Shown here in pieces: positions 10,791 through 22,090 of a stretch of DNA of 64,000 nucleotides. Numbering within the stretch: the stretch's first letter is position 1; each line of letters begins with the position of its first letter. The notes under the pieces are model-generated. The model worked only from the letters and a program-made list of their open reading frames with translations. It was not told the DNA's origin and made no database searches. The DNA is from Ascaphus truei. Its lineage: Eukaryota; Chordata; Amphibia; Anura; Ascaphidae. Made by a program: the position numbers and the translations under genes. The stretch covers positions 981,986 through 1,045,985 of the forward strand of contig CM071587.1 of assembly GCA_036426205.1 (NCBI GenBank), read 5' to 3'.

Positions 10791-11045
10791 TACAAGCTTC
10801 TCCACTAACCTATTACTTTAACCCAACACTATCAATGCCCTACAACTGGTTCATGCCATGGGGACAGATTCATCAAGTACTACAGTAAATGTGTAACTTT
10901 CATTAGCAAGAAAACCAAGAGCCCCCCCCCCCCCCCCCCGAATCTATTAAAAACAAAACACAGGACTGGCTCTCCAGTACCCCGGCCCCAAATTATCTTC
11001 TGTAACCCCCCGCTGGGAGCAACATCGCCCCTATTTCCCCCATAC

Positions 11046-11863
11046 CTTTTCCAGAGAACTTAACTCTGCTGAGCCGCGGGGAACAGACTGCGGATACCCT
11101 CCTCCACGTGCTGCCATATTGGTTGGAGTTGGCATCCATGGTAAGACCATCCCCTGCCAATGAGGAGCTGCGCTGACCTCTTAGGAAGGAGAATCTGTGC
11201 ACAAGAGACGGGGGAAAGTCTGAACCAGTGGAGGGGGAAGATTTGGGAATCCTAGAGGGGCCCTGGTTGGCCATGTCTCCTGGTCTTGGTTCTGCTTTGC
11301 CTGGGACGGGTCTGGAGGAGGCTGTGTGGGCCTGAATCCTGCGCCGGTAGCAGACGGCGCTCTCCAGGGAAGCGAGCGTGCTGGGAAGCTCCGTCCGGCT
11401 CTCTTGCTCCTCCAAAATATAATTCATGGGGACGGAACCAAAGCTGACGGGGTTTTTAAGAGCGGCAACGTACGACTGCCGGAAGCGACACTTTGTCTCC
11501 TGGATGTCCAAGTCTCTATTCAGCTTCCTTCTCAGGCACGGGGTGCATGCCCCTTCCTCGCTGGTTAGGGCTTTCCCACACGTCCACTTATTAGTAGGAT
11601 CTCTGTTGACTTGTGGGACCCTTTGGGGATCCCCCATGTCAGGGTGGCAGGGATGGGAAGGTGTCGGCTGTGCTGTAGCAGCGATGTCTAAAAGGTCCAC
11701 ATAGTCTCCTTCTAGCTCCTGGTGTTTGACGCCCTCCAGACTTGGTATCAGCCAACCACCAGCCTGTTCTATGAGCAATGCATGTTCTGAGCTGATATGA
11801 TACGGGTTCCTGTCCTGCATGGACCACGGTGTCACAAACACCCACGTACAGTCCCAGGCATCT
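11046..11863 (-). CDS. kiaa1755: Large KIAA1755-like exon (low-complexity middle region)
   Basis: An 818-bp exon with an intact frame. The proposed acceptor is ggctcctcacag before 11863 and the donor is gtatgg after 11046. It encodes about 272 residues. Near the start it has WVFVTPWSMQ, then LEGDYVDLL, and near the end FSFLRGQR. EGDYV.LL and FSFLRGQR are identical or nearly so in human KIAA1755, in the same order. The region between is Ser/Pro/Arg-rich and probably disordered. One base left at the donor is completed by exon 8058-8255. The 3' splice choice is less certain than the rest. Confidence 0.9.
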
Positions 11864-12091
11864 CTGTGAGGAGCCGATGTGTAACCCGGCATACACCAGT
11901 TATTAGGTGGATCCTACTTTTTCTCAGTTCTCTGTGGGTTGCATGAACACTACGTCCTCCACTAGAGCCCAAGTATGTCTGTCCCGGGCTATTAAGCAGC
12001 ATTAACCCTGTCAGAGTCCCCGTGGTTTTCCACCAGCCACTCCCAGGTACATAGGACAGGTTAGGCGTGTTCCAGCACCAATCTCACCCAC

Positions 12092-12270
12092 CGGGAGCCC
12101 AGATCTGTAGCAGAGCATCCCCACGGCACGCAGGCAGCGATCAGCGGATATTCGGCGTGGCGGTTACAATGAAACACGCCTGGAGCATGAAGCAGAGACC
12201 AGAGAAGCACACGCTTATGGGGTACATGCAGTGTGGCGCTCACAGAAGAACTCACGGGACCTGCGGGGAC
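12092..12270 (-). CDS. kiaa1755: Probable upstream KIAA1755-like exon
   Basis: An open 179-bp segment with a good acceptor (ttattccttcag) and a donor (gtgggt) whose phase fits the next exon. It would encode 59 residues plus two bases, including AEYPLIAACVPW. The human protein has an AYP..F...W motif at about this distance before a PW motif, which gives weak support. Alternatives are a different acceptor at 12261 or that this is not an exon. Earlier exons with the start codon were not recognised. Confidence 0.5.
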
Positions 12271-12516
12271 CTGAAGGAATAAGAACAAGTGGAATTAGGA
12301 ATCTCTGAGCATCCGTCAGCGTCACACGGCAGAGAACAGAGATTTGTGAGTGAGCCCAGAGAAGAGAAGGAGAAAAGGCCGATTAGAACTCACGCTCTGT
12401 CCAATAACACTTGCTATATGTGCACATTTTCATGATGTGCAGTGTGTATGAGACTTATTTATCACACAGTAGCTCAGATCAGTGGTTTTGTAGAAGGTAT
12501 TTGTCAGCGCACAGAG

Positions 12517-12660
12517 GCCAACTCCAGTCCTCAAGAAGGATATTCCTGCTTCAGCACAGATGGCTCAGTCTTTGACTGCCCCCACCTGTGCTGAAGCTGG
12601 GAAGTCCTGAAAACCTGGCCTGTCGGTGGCCCTTGAGTACTGAAGTTGGCCGCCCGTGCC
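12517..12660. repeat. Palindromic 'ccaactccagtcctcaag' repeat, copy 1
   Basis: The left arm ggccaactccagtcctcaag and the right arm ending cttgagtactgaagttggcc are inverted. The middle contains gcttcagcacagatggctca and its inverse. At least eight copies occur in this window. Confidence 0.85.
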
Positions 12661-13679
12661 CTACAGTGAGATGGTTAGGTGAGATACACAGAATTGCTAT
12701 AGGCCCAGGATACCGTGCCTCCCTGCATTCCCATCACCCACAGGTGCTAACACTTTCTGCTGCGTTGTACATCTAGAACCAACACTGCGCAGTTAACACC
12801 ATGGCTGCCGGAATAAATCAGCCTATCCCAATGCATCCTGGGACGTGAAGCCTGTTGTCTACGAATGAATACAACAGGACTTCCTCAATCTGTGCAAAGT
12901 CCTCACCCCCCACGTGCAGTTATAGGAGTCACGTCCACTACCGTTCTGCCCCCTCCCCCCCTGCTCACCCACCCAGTTTGTATACAATACCTTTTAATGA
13001 CAGAATCCCAGTTTTGGGGGTGTCTCTCTGACGTCGCTTCTGCTGTGGACCCTACAATCCTCCCCTTGAGTCCGTGCCAGCCTTGGATGTGGCAGGCACC
13101 TGGATCCTGTCCCCACAGCCGCCACGCTCTGCCAACCACCGACGGAGCAGAGCGGGAGAGACCCCAGGACTGTCACCCAGGCCTCCCCCCTGGGCACCCC
13201 CTCCCGAGATACGATTGGAAGGCAGCTTTCCGAATTTAGCCTCACCAAAGGCACAGGAATGCAGAGACAGAGCTTGGTGTCAGACTGTTATAGCCGCTCC
13301 CTCCCCCCAACCCTCAGTGACTGTGATCTGACACTGACAGTTGTATCAACAGTCACCTGCTGAGACCCTTACCCCCTAACGCCTCTCACAGCCCCTCTGC
13401 ATAGCAACAAGGCACTTCTGGGATAACCCATCGGGGCCAAGTTCTGGAATGTGCTTTTCTAGGGGAGGCTCAGAAGTGGAGTGTGTTGTGTGGGAGAAAG
13501 AGAGAGGAAGGGGTCCCCGATACCTTTTACGGGTTATACTGTAAACTGCCGATGAATTCAATGGGCTGTTAATAATCAATAATGACTATTGCAATAAAGA
13601 GAGCCCCGGGGGGGACAGAGAATTGCTGTCCGAAAAGTTTGTACCACAAATATAGGATAAAGTGTCTGTGGTCTAGATG
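12661..13679. other. No gene recognised
   Basis: Ordinary-looking sequence upstream of the last KIAA1755-like exon found. Missing 5' exons could be here, but none of the open segments matches what I know of the protein N-terminus. Confidence 0.4.
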
Positions 13680-14002
13680 AGGGGTGCGCAAACTGGGGGG
13701 CTCGAGATTTTTTTGGGGGGGGTGGGGGAGCGCGGCAGTTGCAGAGGCCCCGCACTCTTCCCCAAAGCGTTTAAATTAAATGCTGGGGGACCGTGCGAGG
13801 CCTCTGTAAGTTCCCTTACCTTGACGGAGACAGCTTCGGGCGACGCATCGCCATGGCAACGCAGCGTCAAAAGATACCGCGGGGTCATGGGACATCACAT
13901 GACCCCGCGGCATCATTTGACGCTTGAGACAAGGTAAGGGGGAGCAGGAGCGGTGGGGGAGAGCTGACGGGGGTGCTGAGCAAAATGTTTGTGCACCCCT
14001 GG
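13680..14002. mobile_element. hAT-like MITE with a long internal hairpin
   Basis: Ends aggggtgcgcaaac and gtttgtgcacccct are inverted. The flanks tctagatg (13672-13679) and tctaaatg (14003-14010) look like an 8-bp duplication with one mismatch. The centre holds arms ccgcggggtcatg (13877-13889) and catgaccccgcgg (13898-13910), extended on both sides by agcgtcaaa/tttgacgct. No coding capacity. Confidence 0.8.
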
Positions 14003-14059
14003 TCTAAATGTAGCATACAATAGTTTGAACTTGATGGACGCCTGTCTTTGTTCAACCTC

Positions 14060-14125
14060 ATCTACCATGTAATCATGTAACTATATAACCATGTAACTAT
14101 ATAACCATGTAACTATATAACCATG
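14060..14125. repeat. 16/17-bp tandem repeat
   Basis: Three to four copies of ccatgtaactatataa. Confidence 0.85.
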
Positions 14126-14189
14126 GAAGATTATATGTTATAGTGGGTAAAAAAGTGACCAAAAACCCTCTCCCGAACAGCAAAACAAA

Positions 14190-14310
14190 ATATCACGTGT
14201 GAATGTTACAGACACCTGCACCCGCCCCTCTCCATTATCTGTTAGCATGCAGTGCTTCCACCGCAGCCTGGGATTCTGGGTAATGACATGCAAATGAGCA
14301 CACAGTGTGA
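14190..14310 (+). repeat. SINE-like repeat (octamer family), copy 2
   Basis: Contains gcatgcagtgcttccaccgc, then ggattctgggtaatgacatg and the octamer atgcaaat. Same family as the copies at 7831, 15695 and 49440. Confidence 0.7.
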
Positions 14311-14579
14311 AACCTACAAATATTTTGATAAAACTTTCTTTCGAGAAAGTTCTAGCAAAACGGGCCACATTGTTCAAATGCTTTTTTTTTGTTGCCGCGG
14401 TTGAATAGCGCCCTCGCGACTTGAGAACGGTTCTTTATTTTTTGTTTGATGGAATTTTCAAAAGCCAAACGAGCGTAAATCCATTGAAGCCGCACTACCG
14501 AACCTTTTACTTTGAGCATTCAGCGGACGAGTCGGGCCGACGTAAAAAGGCGTGACAAGCGCGCAGAAGAGCGCGCACA

Positions 14580-15070
14580 TTTCTAGTGACGGAGAAAGGA
14601 GGCGAGAGAGAAACAGCATGGGAGATGGAGAGGAAGGGAGAAGGGTGAGAGAGAAGGGAGAAGTAGAGGAAGGGAGAAGGAGAGGAAGGGAGAAGGAGAG
14701 GAAGGGAGAAGAGAAAAGGGAGACGGGAGAGGAAGGGACACGAGAGACGGGATGAGAGAGAAGGAGAGAAAGGGAGACGGGAGAATAGAGAAGGAGAGAA
14801 AGGGAGGAGAGAAAGGGAGAAGGGAGGAGGAGAAGAGAGGAAGGGAGAAGAGAGACGGGAGGAGAGGAAGAGAGATGGGAGAAAGGAGAAGGGATGACAG
14901 AGAAGGGAGAAGGGAAAAGGAGAGGAAGGGAGAAGGGACACGAGAGACGGGAGAAGGGATGAGAGAGAAGTGAGGAGAGAGAAGGAGAGGAGGGGGAAGA
15001 GAGAAGGGGAGGAGAGAAGGGAGAGGGAGAGGAAGGGAGGAGGATGAGGGAGAAGAGAGAGGCTTTTACA
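14580..15070. repeat. Purine-rich (GGGAGA/GAGAAGG)n tract
   Basis: About 490 bp of almost pure A/G on the plus strand, with units gagaagggagaa and gagaggaag. Long Ser/Leu/Pro frames on the other strand are artefacts. Confidence 0.9.
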
Positions 15071-15694
15071 TAGAGGAGGTGAAAGGAACACATGCTTTCT
15101 CTGGGGATTAATGGGGATTCATGTCTTTATTCCGTGTACAATGGTTCCGTTTCCCAGAGTGCAGTTTGTAAGCCACTTTCCGCACCTTGAGGAGGCAGGG
15201 TTTGATGGTTTGACATGCGGTTACGTTGCCACTGGGGCACTGAATGGGGTGGCTATATTTTGGGGTGTAGGGTCCCTGCGTGTTCTTCCTCTGCTAACCC
15301 GTCTCCCTGCGCTTCTCACGTTACTACACGTTTCCGCAGAAGAGAGTCTGAAGCTAGGGACACCGGTCACCCATCCGAAAAGCCGTGAGCACCCTCCATG
15401 TCCCCTCGCAGTCACACAGAAATTTCTCTTGGTGCACCTCTAACTTGACTTAAGGCGTTTAGGGGGGTTCAGAGGCTGCACCCTCAGAGGCACCCACAAC
15501 GGGTCCCAGTCAGTGCAGTGACAGATTACAGGGACACGTGGAATCATCGGGGGAACACGTTACAGTAAGAAGCAGCTGTTACCGTGTGATTGTGACAAAC
15601 GCCCCAGCCCTGTCCCAGGGAGAGAGGGGGCAGTGGGCACGGGGACTGAAATGCCATTTTTAGGTTACTGTTATTAGATTACATAGATATATAA
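15071..15694. other. No feature recognised
   Basis: Mixed-composition sequence. The 110-residue open frame at 15111-15443 has no recognisable motif and no splice context that I would defend. Confidence 0.4.
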
Positions 15695-15825
15695 AAAGAC
15701 CACTTGTGAGCACATTCACATGTCTTACACAGGTCTGCAGCCCTGCCTTTCACCATGATCACCTAGCATACAGTGCTTCCACTGCAGCAAGGGATTCTGG
15801 GAAATGACATGCAGATGAGCACATA
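15695..15825 (+). repeat. SINE-like repeat (octamer family), copy 3
   Basis: Matches 14190-14310 and the reverse of 7831-7932: catacagtgcttccactgca and gggattctgggaaatgacat. Confidence 0.7.
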
Positions 15826-16134
15826 TATTGTATATATACACTCACACATACAGGAAGAAAGGACTCTCTGTTTGCAATCTTTTACAACTGAACTTTTACC
15901 TCCCAGCGCTAAAGTTACCGTCACTTTGAGGGGCAATAAGGCACTAATCTGAGCTCCGATGCAGGATCCCGTCCCGTGGGAATTGGCGTTAACTTGAAAG
16001 GCGGTTCACGCTGACTCGCGGGCACCAGATCCCACGCTGTCTGACTACCAGAGAGGTATATTACCGGCGGCGTGTAAATGGGTTTAATTATACTGTACGT
16101 CTGACTGTGGTGTTTGCAGACACGTCTGAAACTG

Positions 16135-16735
16135 AGTCATGGTACGAGCTGCAGTGACCATGAAGGAAGTAGCATACATGTGCAGCATGTGTAATAAGGA
16201 GTCACATACATGTGCAGCATGTGTAATAAGCAGTAACATACGTGTGCAGTGTGTGCAATAAGGAATAACATGTGTGCCGCATGTGTAATAAGGAATAACA
16301 TGCGTGCCGCATGTGTAATAAAGAGTAACATGTGCTGCATGTGTAATAAGGAGTCACATACGTGTGCAGTGTGTGTAATAAGAAGTAACATACATGTGCA
16401 GCATGTGTAATAAGGAATAACATACTGTATGTGTCCAGCGTGTGTAATAAGGAGTAATGTGTGCAGCATGTGTAATAAGGAGTAACGTGTGCTGCTTGTG
16501 TAATAAGGAGTCACATACGTGTGCAGCGTGTGTAATAAGGAATAACGTGGGCAGCATGTGTAATAAGGAGTAACGTGTGCAGCATGTGTAATAAGGAGTC
16601 ACATACGTGTGCAGCGTGCGTAATAAGGCCTAACATACGTGTGCTGAATGTGCAATAAGGAGTAATGGGTCTGCATCATGTGTAACAAGCAGGAATAACA
16701 TGCGTGCAGCATGTGTAATAAGGAGGGACAGGTGA
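16135..16735. repeat. 28-32-bp minisatellite (gcatgtgtaataaggagt)
   Basis: Units acatacgtgtgcagcatgtg followed by taataaggagtc, with a shorter variant lacking 'acata'. Overlapping Tyr/His-rich frames are repeat artefacts. Confidence 0.9.
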
Positions 16736-16950
16736 CAGCTTGTCCCTCACATCACCCAGAGCCGGCCCTCTCTCTTCTCTCCCCCCCCCCCTTTCGGTGG
16801 AAGCCTTTGTAGTAGTTCAGAGCTCTCTCAAGTGGATCCTACAGCTTAGATTCCGACAGTAACTAGAACAGCAATTTCCCAGAATCCTCTTTGAGTCTAA
16901 CTCAGATAGCGGCCGACTCTAATCCTGTATGTATGTATGTATGTATGTAT

Positions 16951-17065
16951 ATCTTTATTCATATGGCGCTTTAAAGTACACGTGATATAATAATATAACA
17001 CAATGGGAATAAACGCTTCAGACAAAACAATAGGAAAAGGAATCTCTGCCCCGAAGGGCAAATCA
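16951..17065 (+). repeat. SINE-like repeat (tttatatagcgcc family)
   Basis: Partial copy: atctttattcatatggcgct, then aataaacgcttcagac and ctgccccgaagggc. Preceded by (GTAT)n at 16927-16950. Confidence 0.7.
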
Positions 17066-17157
17066 GGATTCATCTCTAGCGTCTGAGGTTACCATGGTAA
17101 CCTGTAGTCTGCTCTGGGGATCTCCATTTTAACCTCCCGCACACTTGATATTCCAAA

Positions 17158-18000
17158 CGCACAGATGCCCCGTCCTTACCTGCGAGTGCCCTATCCTTAC
17201 CTGCGGGAACCCCGTCCTTTACTGTGGGTGCCCCATCCTTACCTGCGGGCACCCAGTCCTTACCTGCGGGCACCCAGTCCTTAGCTGCAGGCACCCCATC
17301 CTTACCTGCGGGTGCTCCATCCTTACCTGCGGATGCCCTGTCCTTACCTGGGGTGCCCGTCCTTTCCTACAGGTGCCCCGTCCTTACGAGCAGGAGCCCT
17401 GTACTTACCTGCGGACGCCACGTCCTTACCACAGATGCCTCATCCTTACCTGCGATCACCTTGTCCTTACCACAGATGCCTCATCCTTACCTGTGGACAG
17501 CCTGTCCTTACCTCTGGGCACCGCTTCCTTAACTGCAGGAGCCCTATCCTTACCTGCAGGCACCACCTCCTTACCGGCAGGCACCTCCTCCATACCTGTG
17601 GGTGCTCCGTCCTAACCTGCGGGGGCTCCATCCTAACCTGCGGGTGCCCCGTCCTTACCTTTCGGTGACCGTCCTTACCGCGGATGCCCTGTCCTTACCT
17701 GTGGGCACCTCCTTACCTGTGGGCGCCTCCTCCTTGCCTGCGGGCGCTCTGTCTTTACCTGCAGGTGCCCTGTCCTTCCCAAGCGTGCTCCGTCCTAACC
17801 TGCGGGCGCCCCGTCCTTACTTGTGGATGCCCCGTCCTTACTTGCGGGTGCCCTGTCCTTACCTGAGGTTGCCCGTCCTTACTTGAGGGTGCTCCGCCCT
17901 TACCTGCGGCCACCATGTCATTACCTGCGGGCGCCCCGTCCTTGCCTGCGGATGCCCCGTCCTTACCTGCGGGTGCCGCATCCTTACCTCTGCCTCTGTG
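17158..18000. repeat. 21-bp minisatellite (ccgtccttacctgcgggtgcc)
   Basis: About 40 copies with unit ccgtccttacctgcgggtgc plus one base. Because 21 is a multiple of three, every frame stays open and yields Ser-Leu-Pro-Ala-Gly repeats that are not a real protein. It includes splice-donor-like 'cttacctg' in every unit on the minus strand. Confidence 0.92.
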
Positions 18001-18227
18001 CGTGACGTCATCACGCAGTAGAACAGTGTTTTCCTGTTGATATGGTTATGCCTCTTGGTAACAGGCGTCACTAAGGACACCGACGGCTGGACATTCAACG
18101 ATCACTGAGATTTGGGACTCAATGATTATGTTTTACATCGTTTGTATCACCTGTTCCCCCCACAGGTCTGTGTACTTTGCTGTACCCAGCGCCATCTGGA
18201 TTGTTCTTTTACATATTGGATTTGACA

Positions 18228-18360
18228 TACTTGGGCAAGTCACTTTATCTCCCTGTGCCTCAGGCATCAAAAAATAAATTGTAAGCTCCACGGGGCAGAG
18301 ACCTGTGCCTGCAAAATATCTCTGTAAAGCACTAAGTAAAAGTAGTAGCTCTATACAAGA
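18228..18360 (-). repeat. MIR/CORE-SINE-like repeat
   Basis: The reverse complement reads gaggcacagggagataaagt then gacttgcccaag, the conserved MIR core. The same sequence on the plus strand lies at 51361-51600. Confidence 0.8.
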
Positions 18361-18365
18361 AACAT

Positions 18366-18391
18366 ATTATTATTTATTATTATTATTATTA

Positions 18392-18433
<42 letters not shown>

Positions 18434-18718
18434 GTAAATGATATTATTTATATTATTATTATGTATTATATTTATTATTATTATTATTATTATTAATAGA
18501 ATGCATATATTATTATTTATTATAAGAACATGCTATTATATTATTATTATTATTAAGAACATGCTATCTATATTCTTATTATTATTAAGAAATGCTATTA
18601 TTATTATTAATAAGAACATGCGTATTATTGTTATTATATTATATTATTATATGTATTATTATTATTATTATTATTATAACTGCTATTATTATTATTATTA
18701 TTATTAATAAGAACATGC

Positions 18719-18766
<48 letters not shown>

Positions 18767-19015
18767 GAACACTGCTATTATTATATTATTATATTATTAT
18801 TATTATTATTATGATTATGAACATGCTATTATTATTATAGAGAACATGCTACTATTATTATTATATTATGATTATATTATTATTATTATTATTATTATTA
18901 AGAATATGCTATTATTATTATTATTTAAAACATGCTATTGATTATTATAAGAACATGCTATTATATTATTTATTCTTATTATTTTAGTTATTAAGAACAT
19001 GCTAATTATTATACT
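18366..19015. repeat. (TTA)n microsatellite with 'agaacatgcta' interruptions
   Basis: About 650 bp of tta/att repeats broken about every 60-80 bp by aagaacatgcta, so it is a compound satellite. Confidence 0.92.
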
Positions 19016-20224
19016 GTATTGCACACGCTCATTAGCTACCTTTAGGCAACCACCTGTTAGTCAATTTCACCACCGACTGTTGTTGGTTTGAATTTCTAGC
19101 TACTCGTATATTCCTCTCTGTGGTGCATGTGATCAAATCTTTAGGTTTTTAAAATGTCCATTGAAAACAAGGAGGCCTCCCCGTCTGACCACACCAACGC
19201 ATTGTTTCGCCTTCGGACTTCTTCGGAGTGGCCTACAAGACTTGATTCTGTGCTGCACCACAATCTCTACCTTGAAAGGAAATGATCTCCCCAGCTCCAG
19301 GGACATTGTAGCTTTTGTGGATGAGTATACTCAAATCCCTTATTTGTCACCTTACCCACCTGACGGATATGATATACAGGACATTTCACCCCTTCAATTT
19401 TCCATGTGTGGTGGCATTTCATCATAATAATCCGCTATGGTCTATCTCTCTGAGTACATCATTTATTATATATATTGCTGCACGTACATGATTTGCCCAC
19501 TTATAGATCTGTGGGATATATTTCTACACAGACTATGTAGTCTGTTCTGCATATGTTTTTGTTCATTTGTGCAATTGATGTATCTTTTTTAGTAGTTACT
19601 AGGTAGGGTTGTATTGCCTTCTACCTGTGGTCAGCCGGTAGTATTTCTACTTTTTAAGGAAATCTCATCTGTGGGTCATACCTTTGGTATTTATGACCGG
19701 ACGGTCGGGACTTATTGGGCCATTCATGTCCCAATGCAGTCTTTTGAACTAGGATTATTTTTCTAAGGTGAGTATCTATTTTTTTTGATATAATTTTGTA
19801 GTTTTTTTTGTCTGTGTATTTACAATATATTTAGGAGGGTTTCTTGTTTGGTTCCATGTGTTTGTCATTTAGAATTATGTTCGATGTGTATTGGTTTGAA
19901 TTAAAATTATTTTGTACTTTGGACAATCTTGTTGAATATTAATCGATATATCTGAGTGCTTTTTATAGGGTTTCTTTTGTGTTCTTTATATATATATATA
20001 TTGAACAGGGAACACCGTCTCCTCCCTTGCACTGCGTGGCTTCTCTCTGGGAAGCGGGGTAAAGTGTATCAGCCTGTCACTGTTATCTCTGTTATTTGTT
20101 GCGACTAACGTAGGTTTCTTAATACTTCCCACATAAAGGGAGTGTCCTGGTGTGAAGACATTAGGTAAAGACTGTAAGGACTCACTAAAGTGGTTTACTG
20201 GAAACCTGCCCGGGCGTGAGAGTC
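19016..20224. other. AT-rich sequence, no gene recognised
   Basis: Includes a caacgcattgtttcgccttc...cttcggagtgg segment like the untranslated regions of some amphibian retroelements, and an AT run near 19990. The 88-residue frame at 19161-19427 is unassigned. Confidence 0.4.
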
Positions 20225-21590
20225 CCGGGGTGCGGTCGTCTCTGCTCCAGGCGGTCACTGCCCTGGGCGGTCACTCTCCCCGGGCGGGTCACTCTGCACC
20301 CGGGCGGTCAATCTGCCCCCCAGGGGGGGGCGCTCACTCTGCCCAGGCGGGCGCTCACTCTTGCCAGGCGGGCGCTCACTCTTCACCGATGACTGCGGGT
20401 CACTTCTTTCAAGACAGTCACTCTGTCCGGGCGGTCACTCTGCTCCGGGGGTCACTGCCATGGGCGGTCACTCTGACCCGGCGGCACTGCTCAGGCGGTC
20501 ACTCTGCCCAGGGCGGTTCACTCTGCTCAGGCGGTCACTCTGCCCGGCGGTCACTCTGCCCCGGGGGTGCGTCACCCGGGTGGTCAACTCGTGCCCCAGG
20601 CGGGCTCACTCTGCCCCAGGCGGGCGCTCAATCTGCCCCAGGCGTGCGGTCACTTCTTTCAGACAGTCACTCTGCCCTGGGCGGTCACTCTGCCCTCACG
20701 GCTCGACTTGCTGCCCGCGGCAGTCACTCTGCCCCGGGCGGGTCACTCTGTCCAGGCGGTAACTCTGCCCGGGTCGAGTCCTTGCCCGGGCAGTCACTCT
20801 GCTCCGTTGCGTGCGTCACTCTGCCCCGGGCGGTCACTTACCCGTGGTCACTCTGCCCAGGCGTGCACGCACTCTGCACCAGGCGGGACGCTCACTCTGG
20901 CCCCAGGCGGGCGCTTCACTCTTCCCCAGGCGTGCGGTCACACTCTTCAGACAGTCACTCTGCCCTGCGGGAGTCACTCTGCTACGGGCGGTCACTCTGC
21001 ACGGGCGGGTCTTGCCACGGCGTCCCTATGCTCCAGGCGGTCACTCTGCCCACGGGCGGTCACTCTGCTCAGGCGGTCACTCTGCCCTGGGCGGTCACTC
21101 CGCGGCCTCTGCCCGGGTGCGTCACTCTGCCCCACGCGGGCCGATCACTCTGCTCCAGGCGTGCGGTTCACTCTCTTTCCAGACAGTCACTCTGCCCTGG
21201 GCGGTTCACCTGCTCCAGGCGGTCATCTGCCGGGCGGGTCACTCTGCCCGGGCAGTCACTCTGCTCCGTGAGTGCGGTCACTCTGCCCGGTGCGGTCACT
21301 CTGCCCCGCGGTGGTCACTCTGCCCAGGCGGGCACGCACTCTGCCCCAGGCGGGGCGCTCACTCTGCCCCAGTGCGTGCGGTCAATCTCTTTCAGACAGT
21401 CACTCTGCCCTGGCGGTCACTCTGCTCGCGCGTCACTCTGTCTCGGACGGTCACTTGCTACGGCGGTCACTCTGCCCCAGGGCGGGTCACTATGCCCCGG
21501 GCGTCGCTCTGACCTCCGTGCGTTGCGGTCACTCTGCCCGGGCGTCATATGCCGGGCGGTCACTCTGCTCAGTGCGTGCGGTGCAGTGCG
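20225..21590. repeat. 18/19-bp GC-rich minisatellite (cggtcactctgcccgggg)
   Basis: About 70 degenerate copies of gcggtcactctgccccgg, with a minor longer variant containing tctttcagacagtcactctg. Very frequent single-base gaps suggest low-quality sequence. The 484-residue open frame that spans it (20152-21606) is an artefact. Confidence 0.92.
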
Positions 21591-21837
21591 TGCGTGCGTT
21601 ACTTAGCTACTTGGCCTTGTTAGCTAAGGGAGGGACAGTAATTAGGTGCTGACTGTGACCAAGTGGTTCTGGGAGTACAGACACGGCACAGTAACACGTG
21701 TGACACACGGTGACATGTGCTGGGAATGTCCGCTGTCTGTATATAAATATTACACAGGAAACATCTCACTTTCACATAGAATATAATACCAGTCAGGTCA
21801 CAGGTCACAGGGTCAGAGCAAGGAGCAGTGACAGAGC

Positions 21838-21990
21838 TGTGTGTGTGTGTGTGTGTGTGTGCTGTGTGTGTGTGGTGGGTGTGTGTGTGTGTGTGTGTGG
21901 TGTGTGGTGTTGTGTGTGTGGTGTGTTATGTGTGTGTGTGTGTGGTGTGTAATAGTAGAGAGAGGTGCAGTGACAAGAGCTGTGGTGTGT

Positions 21991-22044
<54 letters not shown>

Positions 22045-22090
22045 GTGTGTGTGTGTGTGTGTGTGTGTGTTTGTGGTGTGTGTGTGGACA
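21838..22090. repeat. (GT)n microsatellite
   Basis: Long GT runs with a few interruptions. Merges into the 55-bp array that follows. Confidence 0.92.

Noticed and set aside
17145..18005. Ser-Leu-Pro-Ala-Gly repeat protein
   Set aside because: 21-bp unit keeps all frames open; no start, splice or family support.
19161..19427. 88-codon frame that might be a small gene
   Set aside because: Contains a repeat-associated cgccttcggacttcttcgga segment and no recognisable domain.
20152..21606. 484-codon open frame, the longest in the window
   Set aside because: It lies almost wholly in the 18/19-bp array; its protein is a degenerate repeat with no known domain, and several frames are open at once.
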